Part shown: piece after piece, positions 44,691 through 52,501 of the stretch
Layout of the letters: the number at the start of each line of letters is the position of its first letter
How positions within the stretch are numbered: position 1 is the first letter of the stretch
The notes under the pieces: generated by a model
Databases searched by the model: none
The model's input: the letters and a program-made list of their open reading frames with translations, nothing else
Told to the model about the DNA's origin: nothing
Source: an uncultured Nonlabens sp.
GTDB taxonomy: Bacteria > Bacteroidota > Bacteroidia > Flavobacteriales > Flavobacteriaceae
DNA length: 64,000 nt
NCBI RefSeq assembly: GCF_947495285.1
Contig: NZ_CANLXZ010000003.1
Span: forward strand, 1 to 64,000
Direction of reading: 5' to 3'
Position numbers and translations under genes: made by a program

Positions 44691-45827
44691 ATGAAAAAAA
44701 TCCACGGACTACTTGCAATACTTGCCCTAGTATTTATGGCATCTTCTTGTGAAGACAAATATCCAGACGTTGAGGATGGTGTATATGCTGAAATTCAAAC
44801 GAATAAAGGAACCATGTTTGCAGAATTGTATTACAAGGACGCTCCTATATCTAGTGCAAACTTTGTTGCTCTTGCTGAAGGGAAACACCCATTAGTAAAC
44901 GATACTCTTAAAGGTAAACCGTTTTATGATGGTCTTATTTTCCATAGAGTAATTAAAGACTTTATGATACAAGGTGGTGATATCACCGGTACTGGAAGTG
45001 GTGATGTAGGTTATAAATTTGATCAAGAAGTGAGCGATTCATTAAAGCATGATTCTAAAGGTATTCTTTCTATGGCAAATGCTGGACCAGATACTAACGG
45101 TAGCCAGTTCTTTATCATGCACAAAGAAAACCCTGGACTGGATATGCGTTATAACGTATTCGGTAAAGTAGTAAAAGGTCTTGAGGTTGTTGACTCTATC
45201 GCTACTACTCCAGTAAATGGACAGAAACCTGTCGAAGATATGATTATGCAAAAAATATCTATCATACGTAAAGGTAAAGAAGCTAAAAAATGGAATGCTG
45301 TAAAAACCTTTGAAGACGCATTAAGCGCTGCAGAAGCTAAAAGAGAAGAAGCTGAAAAAATAGCTGCCGAAAGAAAAGCTGCTGCACCTGCAAATAAGGC
45401 GGCAAAAGCAACTGACCTCGCTGCTCTTAAACTTAAAGCTACTCAACTACCTAATAGTGATGTAATGGTTTATGTAAAGAAAGTAGGAAGCGGTGAAAAA
45501 CCAGCTGATGGTGTTTCTGTAATGATGGACTACAGTGGCTTCTTTATGGACGGTACTTTATTTGACTCTTCTGTATTAGAGGTAGCTCAAAAATTTGATA
45601 ACGTAAACGCGAGAAAAGCGCAAATGAATGCTTATGCTCCTATGCCTGTACAATACAGTGCTTCTGTAGGTATGGTTCAAGGATTTAAAGATGCTATGTT
45701 ATCTATGAGTTACGGTGACGAGATAGTAGCGTTTATTCCATCTGACCTTGCTTATGGTGAGCGTGGTGCTGGCGGCGTTATACCTCCTAACACTGATCTT
45801 GTATTTGAAATGAAGATCACAAAATAA
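44691..45827 (+). CDS. Cyclophilin-FKBP fusion prolyl isomerase lipoprotein
   Basis: A 378-residue lipoprotein (LVFMASSC, Cys20) joining two unrelated prolyl isomerase domains. Residues about 30-200 are a cyclophilin (FHRVIKDFMIQGGD, SMANAGPDTNGSQFFI, YNVFGKVVKGLEVVD). A charged Ala/Lys/Glu linker follows (about 205-255), then an FKBP domain (MMDYSGFFMDGTLFDSS, VQGFKDAMLSMSYGDE, LAYGERGAGGVIPPNT). Core active-site residues of both appear present. It should work on the periplasmic face, beside GldI. A terminator follows. Confidence 0.93.
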   Translation: MKKIHGLLAILALVFMASSCEDKYPDVEDGVYAEIQTNKGTMFAELYYKDAPISSANFVALAEGKHPLVNDTLKGKPFYDGLIFHRVIKDFMIQGGDITGTGSGDVGYKFDQEVSDSLKHDSKGILSMANAGPDTNGSQFFIMHKENPGLDMRYNVFGKVVKGLEVVDSIATTPVNGQKPVEDMIMQKISIIRKGKEAKKWNAVKTFEDALSAAEAKREEAEKIAAERKAAAPANKAAKATDLAALKLKATQLPNSDVMVYVKKVGSGEKPADGVSVMMDYSGFFMDGTLFDSSVLEVAQKFDNVNARKAQMNAYAPMPVQYSASVGMVQGFKDAMLSMSYGDEIVAFIPSDLAYGERGAGGVIPPNTDLVFEMKITK

Positions 45828-45860
45828 ATCATATAGAACTTAAGGTTCCATATTTTATAG

Positions 45861-45896
45861 AAAGCGCGTTGTTTTACACAACGCGCTTTTTCTTTT
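45861..45896 (+). terminator. Intrinsic terminator after the cyclophilin-FKBP gene
   Basis: Twelve-pair stem AAAGCGCGTTGT / ACAACGCGCTTT, 5-base loop, then T-rich TTCTTTTT. It begins 33 bases after the stop. Confidence 0.87.
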
Positions 45897-45963
45897 TACA
45901 TAATCTTAAAAAATCTTCTTACTCATTTTAAAGAAGATCTTTAATAAGTATTAAATTAGTATC

Positions 45964-46362
45964 ATGAAAAAAATTATTTACACAGACCTTGCTCCTAAGC
46001 CTATAGGTCCCTATAATCAGGCCGTATATTATAGCAATAACTTTGAGAAGACACTATACACCAGTGGTCAGATTGCGATAGACCCTACTACTGGAGAACT
46101 TAAAATAGACGACCTTAAAGAAGAAACACATCTAGTCATGAAACACTTAGAGAGTTTATTAAAACAAGTGGACATGACTTTTGAGCACGTGCTTAAAACA
46201 ACTATATTCTTAAGTGACATGAGTAACTTTACCAGTGTGAATGAAGTATACGGTAGTTATTTTAAAGAAGAAACAGCTCCTGCTAGAGAAACTGTAGAGG
46301 TAGCAAACCTGCCTAAATATGTGAATGTAGAAATTTCATTAATAGCAAAATTAGAAATATAA
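45964..46362 (+). CDS. ridA: RidA family enamine/imine deaminase
   Basis: A 132-residue RidA (YjgF/YER057c) protein that hydrolyses reactive enamines made by PLP enzymes. Features are APKPIGPYNQAVYYSN, the loop LYTSGQIAIDP, and the C-terminal APARETVEVANLPKYVNVEI with the conserved Arg. It is a single small gene ahead of an unrelated membrane protein. Confidence 0.95.
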   Translation: MKKIIYTDLAPKPIGPYNQAVYYSNNFEKTLYTSGQIAIDPTTGELKIDDLKEETHLVMKHLESLLKQVDMTFEHVLKTTIFLSDMSNFTSVNEVYGSYFKEETAPARETVEVANLPKYVNVEISLIAKLEI

Positions 46363-46384
46363 ATCTCTCAAGGTAATATCTATT

Positions 46385-46993
46385 ATGAATAAGGTTTCTA
46401 AAAACATCATTAAGTACCTAATTGAGATCGTTATCGTTGCCTTTGGGGTTTTTATGGGTGTGTATTTCAGTAATTTGAATAGCAATTATAAAACTGAGGC
46501 CGAAAAAAAGAAAGCCCTAAACTTAATCATAAAAGAATTAGAACTGAATAGAGAGCTTGTAATTAAAGAAATAACCTATCATGAAAGTATTAAAACTCAG
46601 TTTGACACTATTAAAGAAAATACACGTGATGAAATAAAAAACATGAGTTTTTCATATGATAATCTTCAAAACATTTCTAAAATTAATGGTTTTCATGGAT
46701 TCAACTTTGCACAAATAGAAACTACGGCTTTTGAAAGTGCTAAAGTAAGTGGTATCATGAAAGAATTTGATGTAGAACTTATTCAAAATATTTCTAGCAT
46801 CCACAAAGCGCAAGAAACTTACTTAAAAATAGGAGAAAAAATACTAGATAAAGCACATAAAATCAATTCTAACTCTAGAATATATGACTTCCTTGCTGTT
46901 CTTAATTTAATGACAAACGATCTTCTAGGAATTGAAAAAGATCTTAAAAAGGACCTAGATCACACAATTGATCTACTGAAAACTTCAAAATAA
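46385..46993 (+). CDS. DUF6090-like membrane-anchored protein
   Basis: A 202-residue protein with an N-terminal membrane helix (YLIEIVIVAFGVFMGVYFSN) and a long, Lys/Glu-rich helical part outside it. The pattern of a conserved helix followed by EAEKKKALNLIIKELELNRE resembles DUF6090 proteins, abundant in Bacteroidetes with unknown role. The nucleoside phosphorylase gene follows 23 bases later. Confidence 0.6.
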   Translation: MNKVSKNIIKYLIEIVIVAFGVFMGVYFSNLNSNYKTEAEKKKALNLIIKELELNRELVIKEITYHESIKTQFDTIKENTRDEIKNMSFSYDNLQNISKINGFHGFNFAQIETTAFESAKVSGIMKEFDVELIQNISSIHKAQETYLKIGEKILDKAHKINSNSRIYDFLAVLNLMTNDLLGIEKDLKKDLDHTIDLLKTSK

Positions 46994-47016
46994 TTATAAA
47001 ACTGATACCATAATTT

Positions 47017-47886
47017 ATGCCCATAGCAAATTCAGAACTTATTATAAATCCAGATGGAAGCATATACCATCTTAATTTAAAACCTCATCAACTGGCCCAG
47101 ACAGTAATCACTGTAGGGGATCCAGAACGTGTTGCAGAAGTTTCTAAACATTTTAATGTCATTGAACTCAAAGTAAGTAAGAGAGAATTTCATACGCACA
47201 CCGGTGTTTACAAGAACAAACGTATAAGTGTCATTTCTACAGGCATAGGAACAGATAATATCGATATAGTTTTAAATGAACTGGACGCACTGATTAACGT
47301 AGATTTTACCACACGTGAAATAAAAAAGGAACTACAATCTCTAGATATAGTAAGAATAGGGACAAGTGGTTCCGTGCAAAGTGACATCGCAGTTGATAGT
47401 TTTTTACTATCTCAGCGTGGTATTGGTTTTGACAGTTTATTTCATTGGTATGAGAATGATGGTGGTGATCTCGCTTTCGCGAAAGCGATTACCCAACAAA
47501 TACCTCGATCAAAAGATCATTCTGCACCTTACGTGATTCATTGTGATGCACAACTTGCTAAAAAATTCCAAACCGTAGAAATGCAAAACGGGAATACCAT
47601 CACTAATACAGGATTCTATGGCCCGCAAAGTCGCCAACTAAGACTAACACCGTCAGAAAAAAACTTGAACACACAAATTGCTAATTTTAATTTTGAAGGT
47701 CATAAAATTACTAATCTAGAAATGGAAACCGCTGGAATCTATGCCATGGCATCGCTTTTGGGACATCGAGCGGTGTCATTAAATGCTATACTTGCTAATA
47801 GAGCGACTGGGGAATTTTCTACAAAACCTAAAGAGTTAGTAGAAAAACTAATTAAATTTACGTTAGATAGCCTAGTAGCTTCTTAA
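47017..47886 (+). CDS. Nucleoside phosphorylase (uridine phosphorylase-like)
   Basis: A 289-residue PNP/UDP-family enzyme that splits nucleosides with phosphate. Visible features are VITVGDPERVAEVSKHF (phosphate-binding Arg), ISTGIGTDNIDIVLNELD, RIGTSGSVQ and the ribose-binding NLEMETAGIYAMA. The likely substrate is uridine, by pattern. Residues 152-157 (LAFAKA) are encoded by palindrome copy 12 in a surface region between conserved blocks. Confidence 0.88.
   Translation: MPIANSELIINPDGSIYHLNLKPHQLAQTVITVGDPERVAEVSKHFNVIELKVSKREFHTHTGVYKNKRISVISTGIGTDNIDIVLNELDALINVDFTTREIKKELQSLDIVRIGTSGSVQSDIAVDSFLLSQRGIGFDSLFHWYENDGGDLAFAKAITQQIPRSKDHSAPYVIHCDAQLAKKFQTVEMQNGNTITNTGFYGPQSRQLRLTPSEKNLNTQIANFNFEGHKITNLEMETAGIYAMASLLGHRAVSLNAILANRATGEFSTKPKELVEKLIKFTLDSLVAS
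47472..47487. repeat. Dispersed palindrome, copy 12 (inside nucleoside phosphorylase)
   Basis: Perfect CGCTTTCGCGAAAGCG, read as AFAKA. Confidence 0.92.
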
Positions 47887-47927
47887 TTATATTTTCATTA
47901 AAAACAACTAGTTAACTACTACCTATT

Positions 47928-47979
47928 AAATCACCATGCTATAACCGTTAGATAAGGTCTATAAATGGTGATTTTTTTA
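47928..47979 (+). terminator. Probable terminator after the nucleoside phosphorylase
   Basis: Arms AAATCACCAT and ATGGTGATTT enclose a 27-base loop and are followed by a T run. The loop is unusually large for an intrinsic terminator, so a nested structure is possible. Confidence 0.6.
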
Positions 47980-48405
47980 TTACACCTTTAATCAATTTAA
48001 ATCATAAATTGCATTAAAAATAGACCTACACATGGGTAAATTAGTGACTGGTATAATAAAAAAGTAAAGTTAGAAAAGCATAGCTTACTATTTATTTAAG
48101 ATCTAAAAACTATACTGCTGTTATGATGAGTAGATTATAAACTACTAGATAAAAAGCTGACATGATGTAATTAACCTATACAAATATCAGTTAACTATGA
48201 GTTTTTTATTAAACTTAGGCCACACCCTAGTTGCATTAATAAAGGTAACAAATTCTTGCTTCGTTACTTACTGGTATATTAATAATTTCTCCATAGAACT
48301 ACTTTGCATTTTAATAAGTAAAACGCAAATTCCATTTAAGTATCCTTACATTTATTTAACGCTAATTTGATAAAATTGGTTATTTGATTTATGTACATTT
48401 AAAAT
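47980..48405. other. Gene-poor stretch upstream of ppk1
   Basis: AT-rich, no recognised signal or gene. A 57-codon frame at 48197-48370 starts with ATG but looks like chance. The ppk1 promoter should lie in the last 60 bases; no clear consensus was found. Confidence 0.35.
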
Positions 48406-50457
48406 ATGGAGATACCTCAAAAATATCCTTACCAGCATAGAGACATTAACTGGTTAAGTTTTAATGACCGCGTGCTACAAGAAGCTGCAGATAAAAGCAA
48501 CCCTCTTTATGAGCGTCTTAAATTTATAGCTATTTTCTCGTCAAATCTAGATGAGTATTTTAGAGTACGAGTTTCTCAAATGCGACAGCTTAAAAGAGTT
48601 GATAAAAGAATTAGAAAAAAACTAGCCTTACATCCTTCTAAGTTTGTTAAGCAATTACTTTTAAAAGTAAAGTCGCAACAAGAAGAATTAGGTACGATTT
48701 TCTTTGATCATATCGTTCCTGAATTAGGTGATAACAACATTCATTTACTCGATTATAAAAAAATTAAAGAGGATCACTTAGAACTAGTAAAAGAATATTA
48801 CCACACGCATATTAGAAAAAAAATAAACACTGATATTGTAGAAGCTTCTAAAACTAGCACTATATTTTTAGAAAATCAGCATTTGTATTTTCTAGTGACC
48901 TTTAAAGATGATCAAAAATATGGCGTAGTAAACATTCCATCTACAGAATACGATCGTTTTATAGAATTGAAACAAGAAGGCGGTCTATATTTTATAGCCT
49001 TTATAGATGATATTATAAAATCTAATATTGAAGATATTTTCCCAGATAAATGCATAACAGGCTCCTACTCTATTAAATTATCTAGAGATGCAGAATTGTA
49101 TCTGGATCAAGAACTAGATGGCACCCTAGCAGACTTAATTCAGGAATCACTATCACAACGTGAAGAAGGGCAGGCTACTCGATTACTTTATGACCAGAGT
49201 ATGCCTAAAAACGTAAGAAAGAACATAAGAAAAAGTCTAGGTTTAGGAAAGATAGATATGGTAGCTGGTGGTACGTATCATAATTTTCATGACTTCTTTA
49301 GTTTTCCTAACCCTACTCAAAATAAAAATTTAGAAGCACAACCTTTAAGAACTATAAAGCATAAGGAATTAGAAAAAGCCAGTTCTTACTTTGATGTTAT
49401 AGCACAAAAGGATCAATTAGTACATTTTCCATTTATGTCCTTTGATTATGTGCAGCGCTTTATTGACCAGGCATCACAAGATGAGCAAGTAGAAGAAATA
49501 AAGATATCTTTATATCGTGTAGCAAATGAGTCTAATCTTACGGACGGACTATTAAGAGCTCTCAAAAACGGTAAAAAAGTAACTGTTTTTGTAGAAGCAA
49601 AAGCTAGATTTGACGAAGAAAACAACATCAAATGGGGACGCATATTTGAAAAACACGGCGCTCGTGTTATTTATAGCTATCCGCGTATAAAAGTACATAG
49701 TAAAGTGCTGCTTATCTTACGTAGAGAAAATGGTAAGAAAAAAAGATATGCTTACATAGGTACCGGTAATTTTAATGCCCTAACTTCAAAAAACTATTGT
49801 GATCATGGACTATTTACCGCAGATAAAAAAATAACTAAAGACCTCTTAAGAACCTTTAAAGTCTTGCAAGGTGATCTAATTATACCGCGAGCCAGCAGTC
49901 TTCTTATAAGCCCATTTACCACGAGAAGTACTTTTGAATCCTTAATACGTAAAGAAATAGAACATTCTATAAACGGTAAAGGTGGTTACATCACTGCAAA
50001 GATGAATCAGCTAGAAGATCGTGGCATCATTCACCTATTGTACCAGGCCAGTCAGGCTGGTGTGCACATACGTCTCATCGTACGTGGGTTCTCTAGTCTT
50101 GTACCGCAACTTAAGGGTATAAGTGAAAATATAGAAATCACTTCTATAGTAGATAGATTCCTTGAACATGGTCGCATTTATAAATTTCACAATGCAGGAA
50201 ATCCTATTATGTACACAGGTAGCGCAGACTGGATGAGTCGCAACCTAGATCGTAGAATAGAGGTTCTAACGCCTATCAATGATCCAGATATCTATGCAGA
50301 GCTCGATGATATTCTAGACCTTCAATTAAGAGATAATGTAAAAGCACGCATACATACACCACAAGAAAACAACCCAATGGTGCAAGCCATGGCTGGAGAG
50401 AAGAAAATACGCTCACAAGAAGAAATTTATAAATATCTAGAACAAAAGCATAGTTAA
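48406..50457 (+). CDS. ppk1: Polyphosphate kinase 1
   Basis: Makes polyphosphate from ATP. The 683-residue protein has the N-terminal DINWLSFNDRVLQEAADKSN, the catalytic region with the autophosphorylated His in RIKVHSKVLLI, and the second conserved His in YKFHNAGNPIMYTGSADWMS. The last 30 residues are charged. The length and domain order are those of PPK1. No ppx gene is nearby. The next gene follows by 25 bases on the same strand. Confidence 0.96.
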   Translation: MEIPQKYPYQHRDINWLSFNDRVLQEAADKSNPLYERLKFIAIFSSNLDEYFRVRVSQMRQLKRVDKRIRKKLALHPSKFVKQLLLKVKSQQEELGTIFFDHIVPELGDNNIHLLDYKKIKEDHLELVKEYYHTHIRKKINTDIVEASKTSTIFLENQHLYFLVTFKDDQKYGVVNIPSTEYDRFIELKQEGGLYFIAFIDDIIKSNIEDIFPDKCITGSYSIKLSRDAELYLDQELDGTLADLIQESLSQREEGQATRLLYDQSMPKNVRKNIRKSLGLGKIDMVAGGTYHNFHDFFSFPNPTQNKNLEAQPLRTIKHKELEKASSYFDVIAQKDQLVHFPFMSFDYVQRFIDQASQDEQVEEIKISLYRVANESNLTDGLLRALKNGKKVTVFVEAKARFDEENNIKWGRIFEKHGARVIYSYPRIKVHSKVLLILRRENGKKKRYAYIGTGNFNALTSKNYCDHGLFTADKKITKDLLRTFKVLQGDLIIPRASSLLISPFTTRSTFESLIRKEIEHSINGKGGYITAKMNQLEDRGIIHLLYQASQAGVHIRLIVRGFSSLVPQLKGISENIEITSIVDRFLEHGRIYKFHNAGNPIMYTGSADWMSRNLDRRIEVLTPINDPDIYAELDDILDLQLRDNVKARIHTPQENNPMVQAMAGEKKIRSQEEIYKYLEQKHS

Positions 50458-50482
50458 CGCTTCTATGCTATATTTGTAAGCT

Positions 50483-51364
50483 ATGGAAAAAAAGATAACC
50501 ATAAAAATAGGCGGTGTACCAGAGCATTTTAATTTGCCATGGCACCTAGCAATTGAGGATAATGCTTTTGCAAAAGCAGGAATAGATCTACAATGGCAGG
50601 ACGTACCAGAAGGAACTGGTCGCATGAGCAAACTATTGCGTGAAGAGCAACTAGACGTAGCCTGTATTCTCACCGATGGAATCGTAAAAGATATTATCGC
50701 AGGGAATAAATCGCGTATTTTACAAGTATATGTATCCTCTCCTCTACTTTGGGGCGTGCATGCACCTGGTACTATAGAAGCAGATAGAACAGAGCAACTG
50801 GAAGATGGTAAAATAGCCATAAGTCGCTATGGAAGCGGCTCTCATTTAATGAGTTATCTACTAGCAAAAAGACATGGTTGGGATACCGACGACATAGAAT
50901 TTGAGTTAATTAACACACTCGATGGCGCTGTAGAAGCATTAAGCACAAATAAAGCCCAACTGTTTCTATGGGAACGTTACATGACACAACCTATAGTAGA
51001 TCAAGGTATTTTTAAGCGACTAGAAACTATAGCCACACCATGGCCTAGTTTTGTAATCGCTGCAACAGAAAAATGTATCAAAGAAAAAGAAGAAGCACTT
51101 GCAAAAATACTTCATATCATAAACACCTACACATCAGACTTTAAAAACATACCTAGTATAGATCGCACTATTGCATCACATTACGACTTACAAGTAGGTG
51201 ATGTACAACAGTGGTTATTACGTACAGAATTTAGCGACGACCAGTTATGGAAAAGTACCGTAGATAAGATTATAGAAGAATTTACCGCAGTAGGTATTAT
51301 AGAAAAAAAGGTTGCTCTAGAAGATTTAGTCTACAACCTTCCTAAAATAGACGAAGAGGAATAA
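50483..51364 (+). CDS. Cytoplasmic substrate-binding-fold protein
   Basis: A 293-residue protein with the type 2 periplasmic-binding-protein layout of SsuA/NMT1-like proteins (PEHFNLPWHLAIEDNAFAKA, then LLREEQLDVACILTDGIVKD). It has no signal peptide or lipobox and no ABC transporter genes nearby, so it probably binds a ligand in the cytoplasm. The ligand is unknown. AFAKA at 29-33 is encoded by the TGCA palindrome variant. Confidence 0.7.
   Translation: MEKKITIKIGGVPEHFNLPWHLAIEDNAFAKAGIDLQWQDVPEGTGRMSKLLREEQLDVACILTDGIVKDIIAGNKSRILQVYVSSPLLWGVHAPGTIEADRTEQLEDGKIAISRYGSGSHLMSYLLAKRHGWDTDDIEFELINTLDGAVEALSTNKAQLFLWERYMTQPIVDQGIFKRLETIATPWPSFVIAATEKCIKEKEEALAKILHIINTYTSDFKNIPSIDRTIASHYDLQVGDVQQWLLRTEFSDDQLWKSTVDKIIEEFTAVGIIEKKVALEDLVYNLPKIDEEE
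50564..50577. repeat. Variant palindrome GCTTTTGCAAAAGC (in substrate-binding-fold gene)
   Basis: Same TGCA-centred variant as at 4562, again read as AFAKA (NAFAKAG). Confidence 0.5.
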
Positions 51365-51470
51365 ATAACATAAGCATTTTAGTCGTGGCAATGCGAGTTA
51401 ATTTAATAATAGGTAGAAAGCTATATTTACTACATACGCAAGCATTAACTTTGCACTGCAATTATAACAC

Positions 51471-52418
51471 ATGTCATTTACCCTACTTTCTTCTCCACTA
51501 CAAGGCTTTACAGAATTTAGATTCCGTAATGCGGTACACAAATACTTTGGTGGTATCGATACTTACTACGCTCCTTATATCCGGTTTAATAATAAGCCAG
51601 TTATAAGTAGTAAATACCAGCGCGACTTGCAGTTAGAAAATAACGAGGTGCCAGATTTGATACCACAGGTTATGACTAACAGTGCAGACGAGTTTCTTAT
51701 CGCTGTGGAATACATAAGATCATTAGGTTATAAAGAGTTAAACTGGAATTTAGGTTGCCCTTATCCTATGGTGACTAAAAAAGGTATGGGATCTGGACTT
51801 ATTTGTGATCCAGAAAAGATAGATCATATTCTAGAACGTGTTCATGCAGAGACAGATGTAATAGTCTCGATGAAAATGAGAATGGGATACCTAGAGCCTA
51901 CAGAGATTTTAGGCACCTTCCCTATTCTAGAAAAATACCCTATTAAGAACATAGCCATCCACGCTCGCATAGGTAAACAATTATATAAAGGTGGTGTAGA
52001 TCTAGAGTCGTTTCAAAAATGTCTGGACACCTCAAAACACAAACTGTATTACAACGGTGACATAACTAGTGTAGCTGGTTTTAGAACCATGCAAGAGCAA
52101 TTTCCTAAAATAGATCACTGGATGATAGGTCGCGGCCTCATAGCCGATCCTTTTTTACCCAGCATGATAAAGGCAGATACTGAGGTATATCCAGAAAATC
52201 GCTGGGAGATCTTTAGAGAATTCCATGACACTATTTACCAGCAATATGATGATTTTTTACAAGGTCCAACACCTATAAAAATGAAAATGCAAGGTTTTTG
52301 GGAATATTGGGCCTTGACATTTCCTAATCCGCAAAAAGCATTTAAAGCCATTAAAAAAGCAAATAATCCGCGTGCGTATCAACAAGCGGTTAATGATAAC
52401 CTGAAAACAGTGTCATAA
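51471..52418 (+). CDS. tRNA-dihydrouridine synthase
   Basis: A 315-residue Dus family flavoenzyme that reduces uridines in tRNA. It begins TLLSSPLQGFTEFRFRNAVH, has the catalytic cysteine in NWNLGCPYPMVTKKGMGSGL, and the FMN-binding DVIVSMKMRMG and YNGDITSVAGF and GRGLIADPF. The subtype (Dus A/B/C) was not resolved; the sequence looks closest to the DusC side. It follows the substrate-binding-fold gene by 106 bases. Confidence 0.93.
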   Translation: MSFTLLSSPLQGFTEFRFRNAVHKYFGGIDTYYAPYIRFNNKPVISSKYQRDLQLENNEVPDLIPQVMTNSADEFLIAVEYIRSLGYKELNWNLGCPYPMVTKKGMGSGLICDPEKIDHILERVHAETDVIVSMKMRMGYLEPTEILGTFPILEKYPIKNIAIHARIGKQLYKGGVDLESFQKCLDTSKHKLYYNGDITSVAGFRTMQEQFPKIDHWMIGRGLIADPFLPSMIKADTEVYPENRWEIFREFHDTIYQQYDDFLQGPTPIKMKMQGFWEYWALTFPNPQKAFKAIKKANNPRAYQQAVNDNLKTVS

Positions 52419-52445
52419 CTTTTATAAGTTTTAGAATAAGAATTC

Positions 52446-52461
52446 CGCTTTCGCGAAAGCG
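52446..52461. repeat. Dispersed palindrome, copy 13
   Basis: Perfect CGCTTTCGCGAAAGCG, symmetric over 18 bases, 28 bases after the dus stop and 41 before the radical SAM start. Confidence 0.92.
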
Positions 52462-52501
52462 GGACAAACACAAACCTTAAATTTGCATTCCATATCTATC
52501 C

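Noticed and set aside
48197-48370. A 57-codon ATG frame upstream of ppk1
   Set aside because: No promoter box, no family likeness and a composition expected of AT-rich random sequence; the region is more likely untranslated.
51385-51606. A 73-codon plus-strand frame overlapping the dus start
   Set aside because: It overlaps the strongly supported dus gene in another frame and has no independent support.
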